Assembly: GCA_021200775.1 (NCBI GenBank)
Contig: JAJQGB010000004.1
Coordinates: 310,001-374,000 of the forward strand
Length of the DNA stretch: 64,000 bases
Source: Oscillospiraceae bacterium
GTDB lineage: Bacteria > Bacillota > Clostridia > Oscillospirales > Ruminococcaceae
Direction: 5' to 3'
The position numbers and the translations under genes were made by a program. Every line of letters starts with the position of its first letter. Positions within the stretch are counted from its first letter, which is position 1. Below, one piece after another: positions 19,834 to 29,361 of the stretch. The notes below the pieces were generated by a model. The model made no database searches, had not been told where the DNA came from, and was given only the letters and a program-made list of their open reading frames with translations.

Positions 19834-20679
19834 TTATTCCTCCTCCAACTCTTTGAGGTGAGCCTGAAGCTCACTCATAGCCTGTTCATACTGTTCCTTG
19901 TTAGGTGCAGTTCCGTGCCATGAAACCTGATTCTCCATGAACGAAACACCCTTGCCCTTGACGCTGGACATAACTATCATTACGGGCTGATTGACAACAG
20001 TTTCAGCTTCCTTGAATGCGGCATCGATGCTGTCAAAGTCGTGAGCATCCATAGCAATTACATGCCAGCCGAATGCAGAGAACTTATCGGTAATCGGATA
20101 AGGAGAGCAAACGTCGGAAATCTTGCCGTCAATCTGCAAGCCGTTGTTATCAACGATTGCAGTGAGGTTGTCAAGCTTCTGCTGAGCCGCAAACATAGCG
20201 GCTTCCCAGACCTGTCCTTCTTCGATTTCACCATCGCCCAAAACGCAGTATACGTGATAAGTGTCGTGTGTGAGCTTTGCAGAAAGTGCCATACCACAGG
20301 CGGCAGATATTCCCTGTCCCAAGGAACCGGAGGACATATCAACACCCGGAATGTGCTTCATGTCAGGGTGTCCCTGAAGCATGGAACCGATATGACGAAG
20401 ACCTTTGAGCTCTTCAACATCAAAATATCCTCTGTTAGCCAGAACCGAATAAAGAGCAGGAGCTGTGTGTCCCTTTGAAAGAACAAAACGGTCTCTGTCA
20501 GGAAGGTCGGGCTTGTCGGGATATACATTCATCTTTGCGAAATAAAGATATGTTAGAAGGTCAGCAATAGATAAAGATCCCCCTGGGTGACCGCTTTTAG
20601 CGTTATAAACACCCTCGATAATGCCCATTCTTACCTTACAGGCAGTTATACTGAGCTGTTTCTTTAGTAATTCGTCCAT
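19834..20679 (-). CDS. Transketolase, N-terminal subunit
   Basis: A 281-residue thiamine-diphosphate-binding subunit with the family motif GDGEIEEGQVWEAAMFAAQQKLDNLTAIVDNN around residue 150-175 and the early AKSGHPGGSLS. Pairs with the downstream C-terminal subunit. Confidence 0.93.
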   Translation of the reverse strand: MDELLKKQLSITACKVRMGIIEGVYNAKSGHPGGSLSIADLLTYLYFAKMNVYPDKPDLPDRDRFVLSKGHTAPALYSVLANRGYFDVEELKGLRHIGSMLQGHPDMKHIPGVDMSSGSLGQGISAACGMALSAKLTHDTYHVYCVLGDGEIEEGQVWEAAMFAAQQKLDNLTAIVDNNGLQIDGKISDVCSPYPITDKFSAFGWHVIAMDAHDFDSIDAAFKEAETVVNQPVMIVMSSVKGKGVSFMENQVSWHGTAPNKEQYEQAMSELQAHLKELEEE

Positions 20680-20694
20680 AGAAAAACCTCCAAA

Positions 20695-21504
20695 TTATAA
20701 TGTTGCCAATATAGCGAGTGCTTCTGCCATGGTGTCCTCTGAGCAGGTGGATTTCAATACATAATCCGCCGCTTCCTTCACAGCAGGCTGTGAATCAGAC
20801 GGGCAAAAGCTTATATCGGATGCTTTGAGCATCTCAATATCGTTGTCATAATCTCCAGCGGAGATAACAAATTTACAGTCAAACTTTGTAACTTGACACA
20901 GTTCTTTCAGAGCACTTCCCTTTGAAACATTCTCAGGAAGTAGCTCCAGAAAGTAGGGACAGCTTCTAACGAATCTTACTCCCATACCGTCAAACTTCGT
21001 GACGTACTTCATAAGCTTATCGATGACTTCGACGCTGTCTGCGAAAAGAAGCTTGCACCACGACTCGGTGACTTCATCACCGGAAGCCTTCTTTGTATAG
21101 CTGACCTGAAGTATCTCGTGATGCCACTTTTCGGCATCATTGAGGTTAAGGTAATACTGCCCTTCAAAAGTAAATATCTCAGGAGCAATTCCAGGAAAAG
21201 TAGAAAAAATATCTTTAAGAATATCCCTTGCGCAATCCGGAAGATAAGTCGCAGACAAAATCCTGTCAGCGTGATGGTCGTAGATGATGCACCCGTTGTA
21301 GAGAATCAGCGGTAAGTCAATATCCAAGATACTAAGATATTTTCTCATCGTGTGAATCGGTCTTCCGGTTGCGATTCCAAAAAGTCCTCCGGATTTTCTA
21401 TATTCAGAAATTGCTTTAAGATTTCCTTCTGAAACCGACTTGTCGGGCGCCAGAAGTGTTCCGTCCATATCTGTAACAAAAATCGAATTGTCAAGTTTAA
21501 TCAT
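20695..21504 (-). CDS. HAD family hydrolase, Cof type
   Basis: A 269-residue haloacid-dehalogenase-like phosphatase. Motif I DMDGTLL (about 10-16) carries the nucleophile Asp, then TGRP (motif II) and SAGDYDNDIEML (motif IV) with a large C2 cap between. Likely acts on a sugar phosphate or nucleotide; the substrate cannot be told. Overlaps the upstream pseudouridine synthase by 4 bases. Confidence 0.88.
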   Translation of the reverse strand: MIKLDNSIFVTDMDGTLLAPDKSVSEGNLKAISEYRKSGGLFGIATGRPIHTMRKYLSILDIDLPLILYNGCIIYDHHADRILSATYLPDCARDILKDIFSTFPGIAPEIFTFEGQYYLNLNDAEKWHHEILQVSYTKKASGDEVTESWCKLLFADSVEVIDKLMKYVTKFDGMGVRFVRSCPYFLELLPENVSKGSALKELCQVTKFDCKFVISAGDYDNDIEMLKASDISFCPSDSQPAVKEAADYVLKSTCSEDTMAEALAILATL

Positions 21505-22436
21505 ATGTTGTCTCTCATCTTCTCAAGGAGCTTGGAAAAGTATTCCGGGAGCTCACTTGTAAATTCAAGATATTTCCCGGTAACAGGATGAATAAATCCT
21601 ATCTTTCTTGCGTGAAGGCATTGACCTTCACAGCCTTTATATGGCTTGCCATAAATGTCATCGCCTAAAATCGGATGACCGATGTACGCAGAATGTACTC
21701 TTATCTGGTGCGTCCTTCCGGTTTCCAATCTGAAATTCACATAGGAACATATCCCCAGCGAGCGCTCATGCAATTCATCTAAAACTGTGTAGTGGGTTAT
21801 GGCAGGTCTCGAATTTTGTTCTGTCACACACATGCGCTTGCGATTATTCTTATCTCTACCGATTGGAGCGTTTATAGTTCCTGTAGTTTCTTTGAACCTT
21901 CCACTAGTGCAAATAGCTTCATACTCACGTGTAAAGCTATGTGCCTTTATTTGCTCGGCGAGTCCAAGATGCGCTTTATCCGTCTTTGCTACTATCAGAA
22001 GTCCGCTTGTGTTCTTGTCGATTCTATGAACAATCCCCGGACGAATAACTCCGTTGATTCCGGAAAGCTCGCCTTGACAATGCCATAGAAGTGCATTCAC
22101 AAGTGTTCCCTGATAGTTACCAGCCGCCGGGTGAACAACCATGCCTTTCAGCTTATTGACAACCAGAAGGTCGCTGTCCTCATATACGATGTCAAGAGGA
22201 ATGTTCTCCGGCTCAACTGACAGTCCAATTGGGTCGGGCATAGTCAGAGTAATTTCATCGCCGATATTCAGTTTCGTACTCTTTGAAGCAACTTTACCAT
22301 TAACAAGGACATTGCCGTCTTCAATCAGCTTTGCCGCAAAAGAACGTGTTATATCGATCTCATCCTGCAACGCCAGCCAGCTGTCAAGCCTTTTACCTTC
22401 ACATTCAACGTCTACGACCAAATCATATCTGGTCAC
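21501..22436 (-). CDS. RluA family pseudouridine synthase (RluD-like)
   Basis: A 311-residue enzyme with an N-terminal S4 domain (about 10-75) and the catalytic motif HRIDKNTSGLLIVAKT, whose Asp attacks uridine. It probably modifies 23S rRNA. The position right after lspA (YlyB in Bacillus) agrees with RluD. GTG start at 22436 overlapping the lspA stop (GTGA). Confidence 0.93.
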   Translation of the reverse strand: MTRYDLVVDVECEGKRLDSWLALQDEIDITRSFAAKLIEDGNVLVNGKVASKSTKLNIGDEITLTMPDPIGLSVEPENIPLDIVYEDSDLLVVNKLKGMVVHPAAGNYQGTLVNALLWHCQGELSGINGVIRPGIVHRIDKNTSGLLIVAKTDKAHLGLAEQIKAHSFTREYEAICTSGRFKETTGTINAPIGRDKNNRKRMCVTEQNSRPAITHYTVLDELHERSLGICSYVNFRLETGRTHQIRVHSAYIGHPILGDDIYGKPYKGCEGQCLHARKIGFIHPVTGKYLEFTSELPEYFSKLLEKMRDNI

Positions 22437-23011
22437 CGGTCTTCACCTTGTGACTTATTTTCGCTTTCGCCGTTTTCTTTAGCTTCTTCAGCCTTCGCAA
22501 GCTTTTTGACTTTTGATTCCTTTGATTCCTGACAGATATAAATCAGACAAAGACCGATTCCGCCGACAACGACACACATATCTGCAAAGTTAAAAATCGG
22601 AAAATCGATAAAATCTACAGCGATATAGTCGACAACACCTGTAAAATCAGGGTCTATTAACATTCTGAATCTGTCAACAAGGTTTCCTACTCCACCACCG
22701 ATAACAAGTGATAGCGCCAGATATTCAAGAGTGCCGATTTTCCTTCGCTTGAGAATCATGTATACGAGTATGGCTATCAAGACAATCGAAGTAAACGCAA
22801 TCAGGAAGATTGTCCGACCTCCGAGAATACTCCAACCGGCTCCGTCGTTGCGGATGTGAGTAATGCTGAATACGTCGAAACTTCCAATTGAGAATGTCCA
22901 GTATCTGTGGATAACAGACGTACACAGCTCAAAATTCGTTGAAACATAAAGCTTCAGAAGCTGGTCAAGCACAATGAGCAGTCCAGCTAAGACTAAAGAA
23001 AGAACCAGCAA
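22433..23011 (-). CDS. lspA: Lipoprotein signal peptidase
   Basis: A 192-residue membrane aspartyl protease that removes signal peptides of lipoproteins such as the GH30 lipoproteins here. Four hydrophobic segments; the catalytic pair lies in GGVGNLVDRF and in FNFADMCV. The final 30 residues are a charged Lys/Glu tail. The TTG at 23011 is the only start after an in-frame TAA, and AAGGA lies 9 bases before it. Confidence 0.93.
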   Translation of the reverse strand: MLVLSLVLAGLLIVLDQLLKLYVSTNFELCTSVIHRYWTFSIGSFDVFSITHIRNDGAGWSILGGRTIFLIAFTSIVLIAILVYMILKRRKIGTLEYLALSLVIGGGVGNLVDRFRMLIDPDFTGVVDYIAVDFIDFPIFNFADMCVVVGGIGLCLIYICQESKESKVKKLAKAEEAKENGESENKSQGEDR

Positions 23012-23078
23012 ACAAACACATCCTTAACTACAATGACCGGCTACCGCTATCAGGCAGCAGCCGAGCAAGTTATTTCAA

Positions 23079-25880
23079 TTATGCGTCAATTGACATCTGA
23101 GAAACAGTTTCAGCACAGCGTTTGCAAAGCGTGGGATGCTCGTGCGAACAGCCTACCTCGTCGGAATAAATCCAGCATCGCTCACACTTTTCGCCCTCAG
23201 ACTTCCGAACAGTGAAGCCAAGACCGGTTGTCTCTCCGGTGAATTCAGGATTGCCTTCCTTCTCAACTTCAACCTTTGAAACGATGAGTACAGTAGGAAG
23301 AAGCTCCTTGACAGCCATCAGCTTATCATAGCTGTCACCTGCCGTTATCGTAATGCGAGCTTCAAGAGAAGAACCGATTACCTTCTCAGCTCTCTTCAAT
23401 TCGAGAGCCTTCTTGGCATCTACTCTGAGATTATAGATATATTCCCACTTGGAAGTGAACTCTTCATCAAATGTAAGTCCTGATACCTTAGGCATATCGT
23501 TAAGGAAAACACTCTCGGGATTTTCGGACGAAGAGTGCTTCATGTAAGACCAGATTTCATCCGCAGTGAACGAAAGAATCGGAGCCAAAAGACGTGCCAA
23601 AGCAGAGAGAATCATGTACATCGCAGTTTGAGCAGAACGTCTTGCCTTAGAATCAACAGCCTCACAGTAAAGCCTGTCCTTGATGATATCGAGGTAGAAG
23701 TTACTCATATCGACAACGCAGAAGTTGTGGATGGAGTGAACAACGATATGGAAATCGAATGCATTATATGCCTCATCAACCTTGGTGATAAGATTGTCAA
23801 GCTTCATTATAGCCCACTTGTCAATCTCTTCGAGGTCTTCGAGCGCTACTGCCTGAGTATCATAGTCAAATCCGCCCTGATTAGAAAGATTGCCCAAGAT
23901 AAATCTTGCAGTATTTCTTATCTTCTTATAGGAATCAGAAAGCTGTCCCAAGATTTCCTTCGAGATTCTTATATCTGCGTGATAGTCACTTGAAGCCGCC
24001 CAAAGTCTCAGAATATCGGCACCGTTCTTATCGTAAATCTCGTGAGGCTCGATGCCATTTCCGAGAGATTTATGCATCGCCTTGCCTTCGCCGTCAACAA
24101 CCCAGCCGTGCGTGCAGACAGCCTTGTAAGGAGCCTTGCCATTTACAACAACGGAGGTAAGAAGCGAAGACTGGAACCAGCCTCTGTACTGGTCTGCGCC
24201 TTCAAGATACAAGTCAGCAGGAGAAGAAAGTCCTTCTCTCTGGTCGAGAACTGCTGTATGAGTTACACCCGAATCAAACCAGACATCCATGATATCGGTT
24301 TCCTTTGCGAATTCTCCGCATCCGCACTCGCATTTGACAGTTTCCGGGATAAACTCGTTAGCCTCGTGCTTATACCAGCCGTCAGAGCCTTCACGTCTGA
24401 ACAAGTCAGAAATAGCCTTTATAGTTTCATCGTTGATAATCGGCTTGCCGCAATTCTTGCAGTATACAATCGGAATCGGAACACCCCATGTGCGCTGACG
24501 GGAAATGCACCAGTCGGAACGATCCATGACCATTCCCTTGATTCTATCTTCTCCCCACGCAGGAATCCACTGGACATCCTCAATAGCCTTTACAGTCTCT
24601 TCCTTGTAGTCTTCAACCGAGCAGAACCACTGCTCAGTAGCTCTGAAGAGAATCGGAGACTTGCATCTCCAGCAGTGAGGATACTGGTGCACAATCTTGC
24701 TTGACGCAAACATCGCGCCAGTTTCAATAAGGTGCTTTGAAATTACTTTGTTAGCTTCGTCTGTAGTGAGCCCTGCAAACTGTCCGGCTTTTTCAGTAAG
24801 AACGCCCTTGCCGTCAACAGCAACAATTATTCCGACTTCATCATACTTCTTTGCAATCTCGAAGTCATCAACGCCATAGCCAGGAGCTGTATGGACGCAA
24901 CCGGTACCACTGTCAAGCGTTACATGGTCGCCGACAATAACAAGTGACAACCTGTCCATAAACGGGTGCTGAGCTGTACAATATTCGAGTTCCTTGCCGG
25001 TAAACGAACCGACAGTTGTGTATTCGGTAATTCCTGCCGCCGCAAGTGTGGGCTCGATAAGTTCACGAGCCATAACGTAGTTCTCGCCGTTTGCCTGAAC
25101 GATTGTATATTCATACTCAGGACCCAGGCAGATAGCCAGGTTGCCAGGAAGAGTCCATGTAGTAGTTGTCCAGATCACGAAATAGGTATTATCAAGACTT
25201 AGCCCCAGAGATGTGAAGAGTCCCTTATCATCTACAACCTTGAATTTTACGTAGATAGAAAGGCACGGGTCGTCCTGATACTCGATTTCAGCCTCAGCAA
25301 GTGCTGTCTGGCACTCAGGGCACCAATAAACAGGCTTCAAGCCTTTGTAGATATAGCCCTTCTTAGCCATTTCGCCGAAGACCTCGACCTGTCTCGCCTC
25401 GAATTCGGGCTTCAACGTCAGATACGGGTCGTCAAAATCTCCGAGAACGCCGAGTCTCTTGAACTGGGTTCTCTGGGTGTCAACGTAGGTCATAGCGAAC
25501 TCACGGCAATGCTTTCTTAATTCCAAAGGAGGAATAGCGCCATTTTCAACGCCGATTTTCTTCATAGCTTTAAGCTCAATCGGAAGCCCGTGTGTATCCC
25601 ATCCGGGAACATAGTTAGCGCAATAGCCGCTCATATTCTTCTGCTTGACGATTATGTCTTTGAGAACCTTGTTGAGTGCGGTTCCCAGATGGATATCGCC
25701 GTTTGCATACGGAGGTCCATCGTGGAGAATGTACGAAGGACGTCCTTCGTTCTTTTTGAGTATCTTCTTGTATAAGCCTTCTTTGTCCCAATTTTCGACC
25801 ATCGGTGGCTCTTTGGTAGCAAGGTTGCCACGCATGGGATAGTCGGTTTCGGGAAGATTCAAGGTCTTGTTATAGTCCAT
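23079..25880 (-). CDS. ileS: Isoleucyl-tRNA synthetase
   Basis: A 933-residue class I synthetase. The HIGH box is GDIHLGTALN (about 58-67), the KMSKS-equivalent is MHKSLGN (a variant known in Clostridia), and the C-terminal zinc finger has CERCW...CKRCAETV. The editing domain is present by length. No T-box lies upstream: only 22 bases separate it from divIVA. Position between divIVA and lspA is typical. Confidence 0.97.
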   Translation of the reverse strand: MDYNKTLNLPETDYPMRGNLATKEPPMVENWDKEGLYKKILKKNEGRPSYILHDGPPYANGDIHLGTALNKVLKDIIVKQKNMSGYCANYVPGWDTHGLPIELKAMKKIGVENGAIPPLELRKHCREFAMTYVDTQRTQFKRLGVLGDFDDPYLTLKPEFEARQVEVFGEMAKKGYIYKGLKPVYWCPECQTALAEAEIEYQDDPCLSIYVKFKVVDDKGLFTSLGLSLDNTYFVIWTTTTWTLPGNLAICLGPEYEYTIVQANGENYVMARELIEPTLAAAGITEYTTVGSFTGKELEYCTAQHPFMDRLSLVIVGDHVTLDSGTGCVHTAPGYGVDDFEIAKKYDEVGIIVAVDGKGVLTEKAGQFAGLTTDEANKVISKHLIETGAMFASSKIVHQYPHCWRCKSPILFRATEQWFCSVEDYKEETVKAIEDVQWIPAWGEDRIKGMVMDRSDWCISRQRTWGVPIPIVYCKNCGKPIINDETIKAISDLFRREGSDGWYKHEANEFIPETVKCECGCGEFAKETDIMDVWFDSGVTHTAVLDQREGLSSPADLYLEGADQYRGWFQSSLLTSVVVNGKAPYKAVCTHGWVVDGEGKAMHKSLGNGIEPHEIYDKNGADILRLWAASSDYHADIRISKEILGQLSDSYKKIRNTARFILGNLSNQGGFDYDTQAVALEDLEEIDKWAIMKLDNLITKVDEAYNAFDFHIVVHSIHNFCVVDMSNFYLDIIKDRLYCEAVDSKARRSAQTAMYMILSALARLLAPILSFTADEIWSYMKHSSSENPESVFLNDMPKVSGLTFDEEFTSKWEYIYNLRVDAKKALELKRAEKVIGSSLEARITITAGDSYDKLMAVKELLPTVLIVSKVEVEKEGNPEFTGETTGLGFTVRKSEGEKCERCWIYSDEVGCSHEHPTLCKRCAETVSQMSIDA

Positions 25881-25902
25881 ATCCTTTACCCCTTAGTAAT
25901 GA

Positions 25903-26697
25903 TTATTTCTTATTAGGTGAATTATGACCGAATTTCAATTCTTCGGACGTAAATTCCTGCTTTTTATACATGGATTCATCGAATCCAAAAGATGTGCGGC
26001 GCTTCTCAGCTACAGGCTTAGTCTGCTTGACAGTCTTCTCAGCAGATTCAGAAGCGACCGGTTCACTTACAACTGGCTTCTCCTCAGCAATCGGTGATGG
26101 TGTCTGTACTTCAGGTTTTACCTGTCCGGACACAATCTTTGAGATTTCTTCATCAGAAAGCTCGGGCAGATTTGAAACAACCCTGATTTGTTCGTTGAGA
26201 ACGAGAAGAACCTTTTTCTTGAAGTCAGTGACCTCAGCTTTAAGCTTGTTAAGCTTGTCCGTTTGCATTTCGGTCTGGGTCTTGGAAGCTGCAACTACAG
26301 CATTGAGCTTGTCATTCTCTTCCTTGATTGCAACAGCAATCTTCTCAACTTCAGACCGTTTCAAAGCCTCACAGTCGTTGGAGATATCAGCCAAGAGCGC
26401 ATCTCTCTGAGCCTGAGCGTCAGCAACTATTCTGTCGGCTTCCGCACGGGCATCCGCAATAATCTTGTTGCCCTGTTTCTGAGAAACCAAAATTGCATCT
26501 CGGATTGCGTCCTCATCGTTTCTGTATTCATTTATTCGCTCGACGAGCTTGACAATCTTTGCCTCGCTCTCTTCCTTTTCCTTGGTGGCATTTGAAAGAG
26601 CAATGGCAACATCCTTTAAATACTCGTCGACCTCTTCGGGCTTGTAGCCGAAGGTTGCTTTCTCAAATTTCTTTGTAGCAATGTCTTTGGCGTTCAT
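25903..26697 (-). CDS. divIVA: DivIVA-domain protein
   Basis: A 264-residue coiled-coil protein that starts MNAKDIATKKFEKATFGYKP, the conserved membrane-binding N-terminus of DivIVA. Long heptad-rich helices follow, and a Pro/Glu/Lys-rich tail ends it. ATG 26697 is chosen over the longer frame since AAGGAGG stands 9 bases upstream and the extra N-terminal part has no family match. DivIVA marks curved membrane at septa and poles. Sits with sepF and ylmH, the usual division cluster. Confidence 0.92.
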   Translation of the reverse strand: MNAKDIATKKFEKATFGYKPEEVDEYLKDVAIALSNATKEKEESEAKIVKLVERINEYRNDEDAIRDAILVSQKQGNKIIADARAEADRIVADAQAQRDALLADISNDCEALKRSEVEKIAVAIKEENDKLNAVVAASKTQTEMQTDKLNKLKAEVTDFKKKVLLVLNEQIRVVSNLPELSDEEISKIVSGQVKPEVQTPSPIAEEKPVVSEPVASESAEKTVKQTKPVAEKRRTSFGFDESMYKKQEFTSEELKFGHNSPNKK

Positions 26698-26707
26698 ATT
26701 GTCCTCC

Positions 26708-27496
26708 TTATTTGAACTTATATATTGTAACGAAAATTCTGTCTTTTTTAGACATACCACCGACGTGGTTAAGAATAAACTTTCCCTTTCCACGCAGTGA
26801 AAACACATCGCCCTCATTGACACTTTCACTGGGTTCAAATATCATCAGGTGATTCAGAAGTACTCCTTCAGAGCGTATCAAAGCCTGCGTCTTCTCACGT
26901 GAAAGTCCAATGGCATCGGACAAAACGGCATCAATTCTCAGTGACTTCACAGTAGCGTTTATGACATCGAACTTCTTTTCTGGGATATCATCTTCGGAAA
27001 AGTCATGACTGATAGTCACACCGACTCCTCCAACCTTAGATAGCTCCTCAACAAGCGGCAGAACACTGTTCATAACGAAAGCGACAGTGCGCTCCTCGCC
27101 TACAAGGATATCACCAATCATCTCACGCTTGATATTAAGCGACATAAGGGTGCCGAGAAAGTCACGGTGTGTCAGCTTTCCAACATCTCTTCCACTGAAA
27201 ACAACCGGTGAAAACGGCACAGTATAGCCATAGCCAGAAAAGATAATCACCCGTCGTTCCGCTTCGTCATATCCACCCGAGAGCTCATAGTCCGGCAACT
27301 CACTATCTTTTGAGTGTCGTTCAAGAGACACGCAACAAAGTGCAAGTTGCCTTTCATCCAAAAAGCAACTGAACCTTGAACGTCCCGAAGTCATACTACT
27401 CCTGCCGAGGTCAATAATATGCCGAATGAGGACCTTCTCATCCTCACTTACGGACGATAAAAGCCTTTGTCTATGGCTATCGGAATCAGTTTTCAA
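26708..27496 (-). CDS. ylmH: YlmH-like S4-domain RNA-binding protein
   Basis: A 262-residue protein with the YlmH fold: an N-terminal region ending in a GYGYTVPFSPV-like motif, a middle GRDVGKLTHRDFLGTLMSLNIKREMIGDI-type motif, and a C-terminal S4 domain (about 185-250) with VLSDAIGLSREKTQALI. Binds RNA, probably at the ribosome; exact role uncertain. The annotated start is TTG at 27496, overlapping sepF by 11 bases; the ribosome binding site is weak. Confidence 0.87.
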   Translation of the reverse strand: MKTDSDSHRQRLLSSVSEDEKVLIRHIIDLGRSSMTSGRSRFSCFLDERQLALCCVSLERHSKDSELPDYELSGGYDEAERRVIIFSGYGYTVPFSPVVFSGRDVGKLTHRDFLGTLMSLNIKREMIGDILVGEERTVAFVMNSVLPLVEELSKVGGVGVTISHDFSEDDIPEKKFDVINATVKSLRIDAVLSDAIGLSREKTQALIRSEGVLLNHLMIFEPSESVNEGDVFSLRGKGKFILNHVGGMSKKDRIFVTIYKFK

Positions 27497-27917
27497 AGCT
27501 ATATCCGTTGTTTTCGAGCTCGCTCATCAAATCGATGCCGCTGAAGCCGACGTTCTTTGGCATGATGACAAACGTCTTTGTTGCAGTCATCTTGATTGTA
27601 GCACCATTAGCATATGCAACTCCCGAAAGGAAGTCCATAATGCGCTTTGCTTCTTCAGCCTTGACCTGTTCAAGGTTTAAGAGAACTGTCTTCTGATTGT
27701 TCAAATCGTCGCCGATGGACTTAACCTCAGAATAGTCAGTAGGACGAGAGAGGACAATCTGTACGGTAGCAGTTGTATTAATCTTAACCTCCCTGTTTCT
27801 TCTTTCCTGAGCAATATCGACTGTTTCCACTTCATTTCCATCATCGACAAGAGGCTCGTAATCTTCGGCTTCCTCTTCTCCAATCAAGAAGTTCTTAATA
27901 GAATCAAACACACTCAT
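27486..27917 (-). CDS. sepF: Cell division protein SepF
   Basis: A 143-residue FtsZ-bundling protein. N-terminal amphipathic membrane helix (MSVFDSIKNFLIG), an acidic linker, then the SepF domain with ILVLSRPTDY-like and LLNLEQVKAEEAKRIMDFLSG. ATG 27917 is preferred since GGAGG precedes it directly. First gene of the division cluster after a 120-base gap. Confidence 0.94.
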   Translation of the reverse strand: MSVFDSIKNFLIGEEEAEDYEPLVDDGNEVETVDIAQERRNREVKINTTATVQIVLSRPTDYSEVKSIGDDLNNQKTVLLNLEQVKAEEAKRIMDFLSGVAYANGATIKMTATKTFVIMPKNVGFSGIDLMSELENNGYSFEN

Positions 27918-28037
27918 AATGTACCTCCGCATTTATTTATATAGCATTAAAAATCAAATATATCTATACCCTTCTATTATCATATATTTCGGCGCAAATG
28001 TCAAGACAAAATATGAAAAAATGATACGAATAGCTCG

Positions 28038-29339
28038 TTATTCACTGTTATCGTCTTCCTCAACGGTGTCTTCTTCCTCAGCTTCGCTGTCTTCAGATTC
28101 ACTTTCTTCGTCAGTAGTACCGCTTTGTCCTTCCGTTGTCGATACTGGGTCCAGTAGAACGCTGTCGTACAGGCTGAGGTAACCATCTTCCGTTGTCACT
28201 GCTGACAAAACATAGTCATCGCCCTCATAGATTACATCTATATATCTGAATTCAGTCTGTCCGCCACTTACTACATACACGCCCTTCTGACCGTTCTGGA
28301 ATCTGATGGCACTTCTCGAAACTTTGATTCCTGTATAAGTACCGAACTGGATTTCAACATCAACAACTCTTGACGCCGCAACAGTCTCATCCATCTGGTC
28401 GCAGGAAAGAACGATTATCGCTTCGTTGCCATTACCTGTGGCAGTTATTGATTCAACCGTTACGTTGTAGGTTTTTCCAACCGAAGTAAATGTCAGGTCG
28501 AAGCTCTCGTTTACAAAATATCTGTCGTCTGTATAAATGACTCCAACCATCTGCCACTTGTAGTCGGAAAACAGCTTTCCAATTACATTTGAGCTCATAG
28601 CGGTGTCCTTCTGTGGAGAAGCCACAATCGCATTTATATCGTCAACCGTCAAATCGGATATTCCGTCGGTGGTCAAATCGGATTCATACCCGTCTACGAC
28701 TGACGTAAAATATCCAGAGGACGAAGCGCTGACAGTAGCAACTGCATTGACAAGTGAAACTTCAAGAGTGTTGAGCCTTTCGGTGAGAACACTGATTCTA
28801 TCGGTATAATCGCTCTCAACGTTTGACGAGACGTTGAGGATGCACATGAGCTTCAGGAGCTCGACTCTTTCGGAATTCAAGTCCTCCAAATCCTGGGTTC
28901 TGATATCCGCAATAAGCTCCTTATACTGCTCGGAAATCTGGGTGGAGATGAACTCCGGCTGAACATAATCGGTAGTTCCGTTATCCTGAGCCTTTTCCAA
29001 AGCCTCAATCTCTTCTTCAAGTTTCTCAATTTCATGTCTGTTGTAAATCTGGGTATATGAATTGTATATCTTGGCTATTGATGAACCATTTGAAACACGG
29101 CTGCCATCGTCAATGTCATATGTAAGCACACCGCCGCCGAGATAGCTTGTGTATACCAGTGATTCGTCACGCACAATAACACCTGTGAAGTTGAGAGTTT
29201 TACTTGTTGTAAAAAGTGTAGCGTCCTCAGTATCAGAGTCTGCTGACATCGTAAGATATATCTGCGATATAACAATTGCGGATATGCAGACTATGATTAT
29301 AAGATATATCAAAATGTCTCTCAGCCGCCTGAATCTCAC
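28038..29339 (-). CDS. HlyD-like membrane-anchored protein
   Basis: A 433-residue protein with one N-terminal transmembrane helix (about 9-30, ILIYLIIIVCISAIVISQIYL) and an outer part. A beta domain (SLVYTSYLGGGVLTYDIDDGSRVSNGSSIAKIY) is typical of HlyD-like adaptors. A charged coiled coil follows (about 100-200), then further beta structure and an acidic Glu/Asp-rich tail of about 30 residues. No transporter gene is near, and it sits between miaA and sepF, a position seen for this family in Clostridia. Function unknown; may be envelope related. Confidence 0.7.
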   Translation of the reverse strand: MRFRRLRDILIYLIIIVCISAIVISQIYLTMSADSDTEDATLFTTSKTLNFTGVIVRDESLVYTSYLGGGVLTYDIDDGSRVSNGSSIAKIYNSYTQIYNRHEIEKLEEEIEALEKAQDNGTTDYVQPEFISTQISEQYKELIADIRTQDLEDLNSERVELLKLMCILNVSSNVESDYTDRISVLTERLNTLEVSLVNAVATVSASSSGYFTSVVDGYESDLTTDGISDLTVDDINAIVASPQKDTAMSSNVIGKLFSDYKWQMVGVIYTDDRYFVNESFDLTFTSVGKTYNVTVESITATGNGNEAIIVLSCDQMDETVAASRVVDVEIQFGTYTGIKVSRSAIRFQNGQKGVYVVSGGQTEFRYIDVIYEGDDYVLSAVTTEDGYLSLYDSVLLDPVSTTEGQSGTTDEESESEDSEAEEEDTVEEDDNSE

Positions 29340-29361
29340 CTGTAAATCCGCCTTTCAGTAC

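Noticed and set aside
25881..25902. T-box riboswitch before ileS
   Set aside because: Only 22 bases lie between divIVA and ileS; no room for one.
26698..26838. N-terminal extension of DivIVA
   Set aside because: The extra 47 residues overlap the ylmH end, have no family match, and the ATG at 26697 has AAGGAGG.
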